Shown piece after piece: positions 7,470 to 19,811 of a stretch of DNA of 64,000 bases. Source of the stretch: Aquipseudomonas alcaligenes NBRC 14159. GTDB taxonomy: Bacteria; Pseudomonadota; Gammaproteobacteria; Pseudomonadales; Pseudomonadaceae. Every line of letters begins with the position of its first letter. Position 1 is the first letter of the stretch. Made by a program: the position numbers and the translations under genes. Below the pieces are notes generated by a model. That model saw only the letters and a list, made by a program, of their open reading frames with translations, was not told the DNA's origin and searched no databases. The stretch spans positions 186,001-250,000 of the forward strand of contig NZ_BATI01000005.1 of the NCBI RefSeq assembly GCF_000467105.1, written 5' to 3'.

Positions 7470-9620
7470 TCAGCTGGAGTGCGGCGGCTCGTCCGGCTGC
7501 CAGCTGCTCCAGTCCAGGCGCGTCGGGAAGGCGCTGGCGCGCGCCACCGGCAACCCCGGCGCCACCAGGAAGCCCTGCATGGTGGTGCAGTGATGCGCGA
7601 TCAACCAGTCGCGCTGTTCGAGGGTCTCCACGCCTTCGGCGATCACTTCCAGGCCCAGGTGATGACCGAGATCGATGATGGTGCTGACGATCGCCGCGTC
7701 CTTCGGCGAGTCCAGCATGTTGGCGATGAACAGCCGGTCGATCTTCAGGGTATCCAGCTCGAAGTGACGCAGATAGGCCAGCGACGAATAGCCGGTACCG
7801 AAGTCGTCGATGGCGATGCGCACGCCCAGCTGGCGCAGCTGACGCAGCTGCTCGCGGGTGGTGTCGAGATCCTGCATCAGCGCACTCTCGGTCACCTCCA
7901 CCTCCAGCTGCGAGGCCTGCAGGCCGTGTACCTCCAGCACCCTGCGCAGGTCGGCCACCAGCTGCGGCATGCCGAACTGCACCGGGCTGACGTTGAGGCT
8001 GAGCAGTAGCTGTTCGCCGAAACGCTCGCGCCAGGCCTGACACTGACGCACGCCCTGGTCGAATATCCATTCGCCCAGACGGTTGATCAGACGGGTCTCC
8101 TCCAGCAGCGGGATGAACACGCCCGGCGAGATGGTGCCGGCCACCCGATGCTCCCAGCGCAGCAGCGCCTCGAAACCACGCAGGCGACCTGTGGCAAGCT
8201 CGATCTGTGGCTGATAGACCAGCACGAAGTCGTCCTGCTCGATGGCGTTGCGCAGGCTCTCCTCCAGCATCAGCCGCGAACGCGCGCGCCCGTTCATCTC
8301 CGGCGAGAAGAAACGGTACTGCTGGCGCCCCGCACGCTTGGCCTCGTACATGGCCATGTCGGCCGAGCGCAGCAGACCGTCCACGGTCTGCCCGCATTCG
8401 GGATAGCAGGCAATGCCGACGCTGGCGCCCAGGGTGAACTCGACGCCATCCACCTTGTGCCGTACCGACACCAGTTCGATCAGCTTCTCCGCCACCCGCG
8501 CGGCATCCTCGGGATGATCGAGGGAGTCGAGCAAGGCGGTGAACTCGTCACCGCCCATGCGCGCCACGCAATCGTAGGGGCGCAGGCTGGTCTTCAACTG
8601 CTCGGCGACCTTGCGCAGGACCTGGTCACCGGCGGCGTGGCCGAGCGAGTCGTTGACTCGCTTGAAGCCGTCCAGATCGAGGTAGAGCACGGCCATGCGC
8701 TTGCCGCTGCGGTCGATGCGCGACAGCGTGGACTCCAGTATCTGGTGGAAGCCGCGCCGGTTGTACAGGCCGGTCAGGGCATCGGTGATCGCCTGCGACT
8801 CCAGCTGCGCGTGCAGGTTGCGCACCACCGACATGTCCAGGGCGATCAGCACCATGGAATTCTGGTACTGCGGCAGCGGCGAGCAGGACAGCGCCACCGG
8901 CAGGTAGTCGCCACTCAGGGTCGCCAACACCGCATCGTGCGCCCGGTAGGTCTGGCCGGCGCGCCAGTGCCGGTAGAACTCGCTGTCCTTCCAGTCGGCC
9001 GGCATCTGTGGCGCCTTGAGATAGGACAGCAACGCACTCCCGGTCAGATCGGCCACCTCGCCATGGAGCATCTGCGCGATGGCCGGGTTGGCGAAGCGGA
9101 TGACGCCCTCCTTGTCGATCACCAAGATGCCTTCCGAGGCGTTGTCCAGCACCGAAGCATTGAAGGCACGCTCGCTGTCCAGTTGCTGGGTCAGCTGCAG
9201 CAGCTCGTGACGATGACGCTCCTGCTCCAGCAGGGCGCCGATCTTGTGCTTGAGCACCTTGGGGTCGAAGGGTTTGAGGATGAAATCCACCGCGCCGATG
9301 GCATAGCCCTGCAGCACCGAATCCTCGGTGTGGGCGATGGCAGACAGGAAAATGATCGGTGTGTGGCGCGTGTGTGGACTGCCACGCATCAGCCTGGCCA
9401 CCTCGAAGCCATCCATCTTCGGCATCTGCACGTCGAGCAGCACCAGGCCGACATCCTCCTCCATCAGGCAGCGCAGGGCCGCCTCGCCGGAGTCGACGGT
9501 CCGCACGTTCCACTGCCCGTCGCCGAGCAGCGCCTCCATGGCCACCAGGTTTTCCTCGCGGTCATCCACCACCAGCAGCACCTGCTGCTCGGTGGCGGCC
9601 TCCAGTTGCATCTGTGCCAT
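7470..9620 (-). CDS. Response regulator with PAS, GGDEF and EAL domains
   Basis: A 716-residue cytoplasmic c-di-GMP enzyme. Domains in order: REC (about 14-130, phospho-acceptor Asp in LLDVQMPKMDG), PAS (about 150-270), GGDEF (about 280-440) and EAL (about 455-705). The cyclase site GGDEF is intact and an RxxD inhibitory I-site (RPYD) lies five residues before it. The phosphodiesterase site is also intact: EALLRWEH, the NVSPVQF segment and DDFGTGYSS. Both activities are therefore possible. The hybrid kinase gene ends 12 bp upstream on the same strand, and that kinase is the likely source of phosphate. Confidence 0.95.
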   Translation of the reverse strand: MAQMQLEAATEQQVLLVVDDREENLVAMEALLGDGQWNVRTVDSGEAALRCLMEEDVGLVLLDVQMPKMDGFEVARLMRGSPHTRHTPIIFLSAIAHTEDSVLQGYAIGAVDFILKPFDPKVLKHKIGALLEQERHRHELLQLTQQLDSERAFNASVLDNASEGILVIDKEGVIRFANPAIAQMLHGEVADLTGSALLSYLKAPQMPADWKDSEFYRHWRAGQTYRAHDAVLATLSGDYLPVALSCSPLPQYQNSMVLIALDMSVVRNLHAQLESQAITDALTGLYNRRGFHQILESTLSRIDRSGKRMAVLYLDLDGFKRVNDSLGHAAGDQVLRKVAEQLKTSLRPYDCVARMGGDEFTALLDSLDHPEDAARVAEKLIELVSVRHKVDGVEFTLGASVGIACYPECGQTVDGLLRSADMAMYEAKRAGRQQYRFFSPEMNGRARSRLMLEESLRNAIEQDDFVLVYQPQIELATGRLRGFEALLRWEHRVAGTISPGVFIPLLEETRLINRLGEWIFDQGVRQCQAWRERFGEQLLLSLNVSPVQFGMPQLVADLRRVLEVHGLQASQLEVEVTESALMQDLDTTREQLRQLRQLGVRIAIDDFGTGYSSLAYLRHFELDTLKIDRLFIANMLDSPKDAAIVSTIIDLGHHLGLEVIAEGVETLEQRDWLIAHHCTTMQGFLVAPGLPVARASAFPTRLDWSSWQPDEPPHSS

Positions 9621-9632
9621 GCCGACCTCCTC

Positions 9633-13388
<3,756 letters not shown>

Positions 13389-13537
13389 GGAGTCTCCTGA
13401 TCCTGCAGCAAGGCGCCCCGCGTACCTGGGGTCGCCGACTCGCGCGACCTGATGGCGCGACCTGCTGAGAGTGTAGTCAGGATTTTCCCGGGCCCGCCCG
13501 TGACGACGGACGGCACAAGGCCATCACCCGGAAAGCA

Positions 13538-13559
13538 CAAGGCCCCTCGCGGGGCCTTG
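13538..13559 (-). terminator. Terminator hairpin after the OmpA-like lipoprotein gene
   Basis: A 9-bp inverted repeat (13538-13546 with 13551-13559, core AAGGCCCC) lies 4 nt beyond the stop codon of the lipoprotein gene. The following T-rich tract is weak, so termination efficiency is uncertain. Confidence 0.6.
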
Positions 13560-13562
13560 GCT

Positions 13563-14249
13563 TCAGTACTGGGCGCCGGGCAGCGGCCGGAGTGTGACTT
13601 CCACCCGACGGTTCTGTGCGCGCCCGTCCGCAGTGGCGTTGCTGGCAACCGGCTGATCCGGGCCGGCGCCGCGGGTGCTCAAGCGGGAGGCATCGACACC
13701 CTGGGCCATCAGGTAATTGGCCACGCTCTGTGCGCGGCGCTGCGACAGCCCCATGTTGTAGGCGTGGTTGCCGGTACTGTCGGTATGGCCGACGATCTCG
13801 ATGCTGTTCTGGTTGTACTGGCGGAACGAGCCGGCCAGGTTGTTCAGCGGGGTATAGAAGCTGCTGGCGATGTCGGCCGAATCGGTGGCAAAGGTAATGT
13901 TGCCGGGCATGATCAGCTGGATGGTATCGCCCTGACGCTGCACTTCCACGCCGGTGCCTTGCATGCTGCGGCGCAGCTCTTCTTCCTGCTTGTCGACGTA
14001 ATAGCCATAACCCGCACCGGCCGCACCGGCCACTGCGGCGCCGATCAGCGCGCCCTTGCCGCGGTTGTCATGATTGATCGCGGCCCCGGCCACCGCACCG
14101 GCGAGAGCCCCCAGGCCGCCGTACTTGGCGGTTTTGCTCATGCCACCGGAGCTCTGCTGGCCCTGGTTGTCGTAGGGGTTCTGCGAAGCACAGCCCGACA
14201 ACAGTGCAACCAGAACGGCAGCGATGGTCAGGCGTGAAGTATTGGACAT
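13563..14249 (-). CDS. OmpA-family peptidoglycan-binding lipoprotein
   Basis: A 228-residue precursor with a lipoprotein signal peptide (MSNTSRLTIAAVLVALLSGC; lipobox LSGC, lipidated Cys20). A glycine-zipper region follows (about 45-100, alternating G/A with GAVAGAAI and GAAVAGAAGAGYGYY), then a C-terminal OmpA-like domain (about 110-225; HTDSTGNHAYN, LSQRRAQSV, NRRVEV). Such proteins anchor the outer membrane to peptidoglycan. The frame opens 12 codons earlier, but the chosen ATG has AGGAG 9 nt upstream and starts the signal peptide. In related genomes it lies next to the MBL hydrolase gene, as here. Confidence 0.92.
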   Translation of the reverse strand: MSNTSRLTIAAVLVALLSGCASQNPYDNQGQQSSGGMSKTAKYGGLGALAGAVAGAAINHDNRGKGALIGAAVAGAAGAGYGYYVDKQEEELRRSMQGTGVEVQRQGDTIQLIMPGNITFATDSADIASSFYTPLNNLAGSFRQYNQNSIEIVGHTDSTGNHAYNMGLSQRRAQSVANYLMAQGVDASRLSTRGAGPDQPVASNATADGRAQNRRVEVTLRPLPGAQY

Positions 14250-14330
14250 GGTTCTGCTGCTCCTGAGACGGGTTACCGGCCACACGGACCGACGCTCTGT
14301 TAGAGGCGGGAGACGAGGAAAAATTCCCGC

Positions 14331-14972
14331 TCAGGCGCGGATGAACGGGTTCTCGCGCATCTCGTCGCCCAGCCGGGTATCCGGTCCGTGGCCGGTCACC
14401 ACAGTGGCATCCTCATCCAGAGTGTAGAGGTGCCTGATCGAACGCTCGATGGTCGCATAGTCGCCACCCCACAGGTCGGTACGGCCGATGCCACGGCGGA
14501 ACAGGGTATCGCCGGCAATCAGCAGCTTGGCCTCGGCGAACCAGAAACTGGTGGAGCCCGGAGTGTGCCCCGGTGTATGCAGCGCAACGCCACAGCCGCA
14601 GGCCAGCTCCTCGTCGTCGGCCAGCCACTGGTCCGGGGCCGGCACCGGGGTGTAGGGCACACCGAACATGCGGCACTGCATTTCCAGGTTATCCCAGAGG
14701 AACTGGTCATCCTTGTGCAAGTGCAGGGTCGCGCCGGTCTTCTCCTTCATCTGCCCGGAAGCGAGGAAGTGATCCAGATGGGCGTGCGTGTGGATGATGC
14801 TCACCACCTTGAGTCCATGCTTATCCAGACGCGCCATGATCAGCTCGGGATTGCCGCCCGGATCGACAACGATGGCCTTTTTCGTCACCGGATCGCCGAT
14901 GATCGTGCAGTTGCACTGCAAAGGCCCGACGGGGAAGGTTTCTCGTATTAGCGCGGCTTTTGCGGCTTCCAT
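14331..14972 (-). CDS. MBL-fold hydrolase (glyoxalase II-like) with element-supplied start
   Basis: A 213-residue metallo-beta-lactamase-fold hydrolase with the metal-binding THAHLDH motif, GHTPGS, AGDTLF and GHGPDT; it is closest in pattern to YcbL/glyoxalase II-like thioester hydrolases of the cytoplasm. Its first ten codons (MEAAKAALIR) come from the integrated element, and the native N-terminus (MTDSPQTSLIR) lies 42.8 kb away at the right boundary. From ETFPVGPLQCNC onward the sequence is chromosomal. The element also brings the ribosome binding site (AGGA 9-10 nt before ATG), so the hydrolase stays intact and expressed after integration. It was formerly downstream of, and coupled to, the AraC regulator gene. 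Confidence 0.93.
   Translation of the reverse strand: MEAAKAALIRETFPVGPLQCNCTIIGDPVTKKAIVVDPGGNPELIMARLDKHGLKVVSIIHTHAHLDHFLASGQMKEKTGATLHLHKDDQFLWDNLEMQCRMFGVPYTPVPAPDQWLADDEELACGCGVALHTPGHTPGSTSFWFAEAKLLIAGDTLFRRGIGRTDLWGGDYATIERSIRHLYTLDEDATVVTGHGPDTRLGDEMRENPFIRA
14906..14942 (-). repeat. attL, direct repeat at left element boundary
   Basis: This 37-bp sequence matches 57729-57765 at 35 positions; the two differences (14922, 14925) fall at third codon positions of the hydrolase gene. It contains the imperfect dyad TGCAGT-TGC-ACTGCA at 14906-14920, a plausible integrase core site. It encodes ETFPVGPLQCNC on the minus strand. Confidence 0.88.
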
Positions 14973-14992
14973 GGGTATTCCTGTAGGATTAA

Positions 14993-15013
14993 TGGCACAT
15001 TTTTGGCACAGTG
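14993..15013 (+). repeat. Candidate integrase arm-binding site, left end
   Basis: TGGCACA-TTTTT-GGCACAGTG here matches 57583-57603 at 19 of 21 positions, in the same orientation. Each copy contains GGCACA twice, 12 bp apart. Location just inside each attachment site suggests arm-type binding sites for the integrase or excisionase. Confidence 0.5.
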
Positions 15014-15022
15014 CGATTGACG

Positions 15023-16135
15023 ATGGCGACGATCAGGAAGAAAGGCCCGTACCAGTGGCACGCCCAAATCAGACGTAAAGGGTGGCCCCAACAGACCCGC
15101 ACTTTCAACACCCAGGCAGAGGCGAAAGCCTGGGCAACGATGATCGAGCGCGAAATGGACGCCGGCGTGTTCGTCAGCCGCAACGAGGCGGAATCGACCT
15201 CCTTCGCCAAAGCCCTGGAGATGTACGCCGAGCAGGTGACTAGCAAGAAACGCAGTAGCGATTCCGAGTTATCACGCATCCAGGCCCTGCAACGCCACCC
15301 ACTGGCCCTACGATCGCTCGCCAGCATCCGTGGTGCCGACATGGCCAGCTACCGCGATCAACGCCTCGCAGAGGGGCTGGCAGCGGCCACAGTACGCCGC
15401 GAGCTTGCTTTGATCTCTCATGTCTTCACTATCGCTCGTAAAGAGTGGCGTATGGAGTCCTTGAGCAACCCCGTCGAGTTGATCCGTCAACCAAGCGTCG
15501 ATGACGCAAGGGATAGGCGCATCCTGAGCGCGAATGTGTTGACGCTCCAGGGCGGCGAACAGGTTTGTGAATATCTCGACGAGCTGGAGATGATCTCCCG
15601 TCACTCACGCTCAACCGAGCTGCCGCAGATCGTCCGGTTTGCTGTTGAAACAGGTATGCGCCGCGGCGAGATCTCTGGCCTGCTTCGGGCTAACGTAGAC
15701 GTGAAAAAGCGGACCGCTCTCCTGCCCGTAACAAAGAATGGCTCATCACGCGGGGTGCCACTATCCAGCCGAGCGGCAGCAATCATTGAAAACCAACCGA
15801 AGCTAGAGGACGGCCGCGTCTTCAAGAGCCAGCCGGACACTATTACCAAGGCGTTTCTGGACGCACTTAATGACGCTCGAAACGCTTATGAGGAAGGGCT
15901 TGAGCTGCACCTCCAATCCGAAGGGCTAAAGCCAGAGCAGATCGCAGATCGAATCGTCAAAGATCCATTCCTGCTCGACCTTCGGTTTCACGATCTACGC
16001 CATGAGGCCACCTCACGCCTGGCTGAGATCTTCCCCCTGCATGAACTGACCAAAATCACCGGCCACCAAGACACCAGAATGCTCATGCGCTATTACCACC
16101 CAAGGGCCGAAGATCTAGCCAAGAAACTTGGATAG
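15023..16135 (+). CDS. Tyrosine recombinase integrase
   Basis: A 370-residue phage-type integrase. The N-terminal arm-binding region starts MATIRKKGPYQWHAQI. The core-binding domain spans about 60-160 and the catalytic domain about 180-365. Active-site residues are visible: Arg in VETGMRRGE, His-x-x-Arg in LRFHDLRHEA, His in ITGHQD and Tyr in MRYYHPRAE. A GTG four codons upstream is also possible. It sits at the left end reading inward, next to attL, and should catalyse integration into and excision from the MBL hydrolase gene. The adjacent AlpA-like protein at the far end could be the directionality factor. Confidence 0.95.
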   Translation: MATIRKKGPYQWHAQIRRKGWPQQTRTFNTQAEAKAWATMIEREMDAGVFVSRNEAESTSFAKALEMYAEQVTSKKRSSDSELSRIQALQRHPLALRSLASIRGADMASYRDQRLAEGLAAATVRRELALISHVFTIARKEWRMESLSNPVELIRQPSVDDARDRRILSANVLTLQGGEQVCEYLDELEMISRHSRSTELPQIVRFAVETGMRRGEISGLLRANVDVKKRTALLPVTKNGSSRGVPLSSRAAAIIENQPKLEDGRVFKSQPDTITKAFLDALNDARNAYEEGLELHLQSEGLKPEQIADRIVKDPFLLDLRFHDLRHEATSRLAEIFPLHELTKITGHQDTRMLMRYYHPRAEDLAKKLG

Positions 16136-16460
16136 TCAAAAGCAACACCCTCGTAATCCTTTGGTCCACGGTTCAAGTCCGTACGAGCCCAACATATGAA
16201 AAAATGACTTAGGTCAGCCATCGTGCTGACCTTTTGTCGCTTTATGGACTGAACAAAAATTTCCGCACCGCTTTGGCTCGTAGCTTGTGGCTGCCTGCCC
16301 AGGGTGACTACTCATATTTTGATCCGCGGGCGCCTGCTAATCCGCTTGAGGGCCAGAGCGTCCAGGCGGGATCAGCTGCCTTGTTTTGAGATTGAAAAAA
16401 AGACACGATCAGAAAATCGCCTCTTGAGTCAGCTCAGTCGTTCACAAAAAGGAATTATGT
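16136..16460. other. Intergenic region after the integrase
   Basis: The stretch contains a tRNA 3' half near its start (annotated separately) and an A+T-rich segment before the next gene, with AAAAGGAA at 16447-16454 as that gene's ribosome binding site. No further coding sequence is supported. Confidence 0.6.
16150..16191 (+). pseudogene. 3' half of a tRNA-Thr(CGT)
   Basis: The segment follows tRNA geometry exactly. It has a 7-nt anticodon loop CTCGTAA (U33, anticodon CGT, A37), a 5-nt 3' anticodon stem, variable loop TGGTC and a T arm with loop TTCAAGT. The T stem has 4 of 5 pairs. A 7-nt 3' acceptor strand CGAGCCC and discriminator A complete it. No matching 5' half lies upstream, so no tRNA can form. 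Half-tRNA copies are typical of attachment sites of elements that integrate in tRNA genes. Confidence 0.65.
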
Positions 16461-19400
16461 GTGGCGCTTGCCCAATGGATCTCAGATTTTCTATCCCGGC
16501 GTGGACTGCAAGAGCCAGATGGCCGTCCCCTTTTTGCCTATAAGACCTCTTCAGAAGAGTTCGAAGCTCTGCGCCAGCTTTTGCAGAATCTTCCCGGAGG
16601 GCAGCAAGTAACTCCCAGCTACCCTCAGGCTTGGCTACTGTTTGCCGCCGAGTGGTGGAAGCGGGAATATTCAGGTGGCGCATGGCGCTGGGGGCCGTTG
16701 TGCGAGGCGGCAGGCCAGCGGGGCTTGTCACATGAGAAGACTCGCAAGCTGGTCATTGAAGGGCGTCGCCAATGGTGTCTGCAAACCGCCATCAAGAATG
16801 AAGGCAAACGCTTCATCGGCCTGGTCGCAGTGAACGGCGGCCTGCCGATGCGCCTGGTCGAGTCGGCGCAGGGGGGGCTATCCGGCCTGCTGCGCATGGT
16901 AACCCTACAGGCGGTGGACTACGACCTGCACGATGAGCAACTGCGTCAGGCTATCGAAGCCCAGGCTGCTCTTTTGCCCGCATGCTATCAACAAGCACCG
17001 GTCTATGAGTTGCTGGACAACCTGATCAAGGCGGTCCTGCATATCCGCAGGACCTATGCTCTGAAGGTTGCCCAGGATCCGATCGCCAAGCTGCAGGAAG
17101 AATGCCCTCAGTGGGAAGAACTCTTTCCAATCGCGCTCGACAGTCAGGCCGCAGCCAGCCTCATCAAGGGCCTGGTCCGGGTCACAGTCGGCATCACACC
17201 CCAGTCCAGACGTCCCCCTTTCCAGATTCAGCGCGGCCTGCGCTTCAGCTCCGACGGCTCCATGCCCGTCTACGAGCTGTCCTTTGCAATGCAGGCACAA
17301 GCCAAGCGAGATCAAGTTGCCGAGTCACTGGGTTTGGCTGCTGATCGACTGCCGCCGCACTTCCAACTGCTGCTGCGCATCGGTGAGCGGGAGCACCTGG
17401 TCGGCGAAGCATTGCTCAGGGATGACGAGTATCAGCTTATCGCCAGACCGCTGCCCTCCATTCAAACTGTGCACGAATCTGCGCAGCTGATAGTCAGTCG
17501 TTGGGGCGCCACCTTGCACATCGCCAACCTGCCCGGCGGCGAAGCGTTAAGCCACGACGAACCGTTGATTTTCGAAAATACTTATCCCTTTGCTCGTCTG
17601 ATTGCTCAAGGCGATGCTCTGGTAAAGGGGCTGTCCGCACTGGCGGTCATGCCGGCAAGAACCATCGTATTGGCTGAGGAAGGCGAGACCCGTGAACTTC
17701 ACGACTGCCTTGCTGATGGGCAGATGCTGATGGAGCTTCCGGCTGGCAAGACGAGGCTCGCTTATCGCGGACAAGCGTTCATTGTCACCATCAGCGCCAG
17801 TGCCTCGCACCGCCCGGAAGCCTATTGGCAAGGTAATAGTCTAGAGGCGCTTTCTGTGCCGGGCTTACTGTTCCGTGGTACGCCACGCCTTCGAGTCGAT
17901 CAGGGGCCAGGGCATTCCAGTTACGCGCCGTCCCATGAACTTTTTGTTCGCAGCCATTCCAAGGAGCTAGCACTCGGTGAGGCACAGGCACCAGGACTAT
18001 GCCGACTGATCTGGCGCAAGGATGGCCAGCGCTTGCTGAGCACCCGCGCCGTACTCCTCCCGGCGGGAGCTTCCATTACCTATGTTCCAGCGGCAAGCAC
18101 CCTCGAAGGAACCATTCGACTCGATAACTGGCCCGACGTACCAGTTCGTTGTGAGAACGAAGAGATTGAGCTGGACAGCCGTCATGATGGAACAAGCCTG
18201 ATCCTCAGGCTGAAAAGCACGAGCGCTCAACCTGCAACTTCGGTTCCGCTCTGCCTACAGTGGCCCGACGGCGAACATAGGCTCACGCTGCCGTTCCCCG
18301 GTTATGGCGTCACACTGCGGCGTGACAATCTTCCTCTCAAGCCCAATCAGGCCTTGACCATCGATGAGCTGATCGGCTGTCGTGCCCTGCTAATGTCGGC
18401 AAAGGGCGCAGAGCATTGGCAGGTTCGCCTGACGTCTGTCGGACCCGATGCTCGCGCCACCCTGTCACAGGAAATTCGCTACACGGGGATTCGGGAGATT
18501 CGGCTGTTCGAGCTGATCCCGGCAATCCAACAGATGCTTTCCTGCCACCCGGGGCTAGATCATGCTGTGCAACTGGAGCTAATACATACCCATCAGACAC
18601 GTGCTCGCCTTCAAGTCGGCCGCTACTCGACGCGCATCCGCCCGCACAGCCAGAGACAGATGGTGTCATTGAGTGATGGAGGCCGAGATCTCATTCTCGA
18701 GCAGCCCCAAGCTGAAGGCCTGATGCTAGCCCTACCACTGGCCGAGCCTGACCATGAGCCGGTCAGCCTGCCGCTGCATTTCTCCGAGCAGGTGTTCACA
18801 GGCAACTGGTTGGTCAGCCTGCCCACCGATGCGACTGGCCCCTGGTTGCTGTACACATCAGACGAATCACCACTGCATAGCCGCCCGACAGTTGTTCCGC
18901 CGACAATGATTGGTCTGTCGAAGCCATTGACTCCTCTGCGTCAAGCGCTCTGCGAGGCCGATGGTGAGGTGCGCATGAGCATGCTCAGAGCCGCTCTGCG
19001 CTCGATGGTGAATGACCCGCAAGATAAGGACTGGCAAACGCTGGAACTTCTGCTTGAGCGACTGCACCACTTGCCACCGGCCAGCCTGGATATTTGCCAG
19101 GCACTGATACGTGAGCCGCAGGCGCTCGCCATGACCACACTGCTCCTCGACGGCTTCTCCAGTCGAATGGCTGAACGCCTGCCATCCGAGCTGCCCTTCG
19201 AGTGGCTGCTCATCGCTCCAGACCACTGGTTCGACACCTTCGCGATACTTCGCCGGCAGTTTGCCGCTAGCGATGACCGACTCTTGTCGATCATCCGCCA
19301 CGACATCCAGAGCAAGAGTCAGTACCTGTCTCGCTGGCAACCCGCGCTGCGCTTCATTTTCGAACAAGGCTTCCACCGCTACTTCGATCTCCAAAGCCAG

Positions 19401-19811
19401 GATGTAGGGTTCTTCCTGAGAAGTCCGGCGGTGCTCACCGGAACCTGGTTAGACAGGCTGTTTGAAGGGGGAGAGAAATCTGCCATGCAGCGGATGTTCC
19501 AACGCAACCCTGCTGAAACCCATCAATACCCTGGCGCCGGGAATACGAATATCGGGGCATTCCTAAAAACTACGCATGGCCAATTACTACTCCGCCGCAG
19601 CAAGCTTCCTGCCAACGACTTCAAGTTGGCCGTGGTAATGCTGCCCTTCATGGCCGCCTTCGACGCCCATGCCGGTCATGGCCAGCAGTGGCAAGCCGAT
19701 CCGGCCCGCCTGCTCAGCCTCAGAAATGCTCGCCAGTTCGATACCGTCTGGTTTGATTCGGCCTATGAACTCGGCCTCGCCATGGCGCAAGCCGGCTCGA
19801 TACAAAAGTGA
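16461..19811 (+). CDS. Large protein of a Druantia type III-like defence pair (DruH-like)
   Basis: A 1116-residue protein starting at GTG with AAAAGGAA 6 nt upstream. No enzyme motif was found. It is mostly soluble, with an N-terminal region rich in Trp and Arg (WLLFAAEWWKREYSGGAW) and a long beta-rich middle. The pattern resembles the large proteins annotated as the STY4851/YjiT family. The stop codon overlaps the next gene by GTGA. A protein of about 1100 residues immediately before a roughly 2000-residue DUF1998 helicase is the arrangement of Druantia type III (DruH-DruE). Assignment rests on that architecture and memory of the family, not on a profile search. Confidence 0.65.
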   Translation: MALAQWISDFLSRRGLQEPDGRPLFAYKTSSEEFEALRQLLQNLPGGQQVTPSYPQAWLLFAAEWWKREYSGGAWRWGPLCEAAGQRGLSHEKTRKLVIEGRRQWCLQTAIKNEGKRFIGLVAVNGGLPMRLVESAQGGLSGLLRMVTLQAVDYDLHDEQLRQAIEAQAALLPACYQQAPVYELLDNLIKAVLHIRRTYALKVAQDPIAKLQEECPQWEELFPIALDSQAAASLIKGLVRVTVGITPQSRRPPFQIQRGLRFSSDGSMPVYELSFAMQAQAKRDQVAESLGLAADRLPPHFQLLLRIGEREHLVGEALLRDDEYQLIARPLPSIQTVHESAQLIVSRWGATLHIANLPGGEALSHDEPLIFENTYPFARLIAQGDALVKGLSALAVMPARTIVLAEEGETRELHDCLADGQMLMELPAGKTRLAYRGQAFIVTISASASHRPEAYWQGNSLEALSVPGLLFRGTPRLRVDQGPGHSSYAPSHELFVRSHSKELALGEAQAPGLCRLIWRKDGQRLLSTRAVLLPAGASITYVPAASTLEGTIRLDNWPDVPVRCENEEIELDSRHDGTSLILRLKSTSAQPATSVPLCLQWPDGEHRLTLPFPGYGVTLRRDNLPLKPNQALTIDELIGCRALLMSAKGAEHWQVRLTSVGPDARATLSQEIRYTGIREIRLFELIPAIQQMLSCHPGLDHAVQLELIHTHQTRARLQVGRYSTRIRPHSQRQMVSLSDGGRDLILEQPQAEGLMLALPLAEPDHEPVSLPLHFSEQVFTGNWLVSLPTDATGPWLLYTSDESPLHSRPTVVPPTMIGLSKPLTPLRQALCEADGEVRMSMLRAALRSMVNDPQDKDWQTLELLLERLHHLPPASLDICQALIREPQALAMTTLLLDGFSSRMAERLPSELPFEWLLIAPDHWFDTFAILRRQFAASDDRLLSIIRHDIQSKSQYLSRWQPALRFIFEQGFHRYFDLQSQDVGFFLRSPAVLTGTWLDRLFEGGEKSAMQRMFQRNPAETHQYPGAGNTNIGAFLKTTHGQLLLRRSKLPANDFKLAVVMLPFMAAFDAHAGHGQQWQADPARLLSLRNARQFDTVWFDSAYELGLAMAQAGSIQK

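Noticed and set aside
14993..15007. Second sigma54-like promoter (TGGCAC-N9-GC pattern)
   Set aside because: It matches only 9 of 11 positions and is part of a repeat also present at the other end of the element, so an integrase-binding role is more likely.
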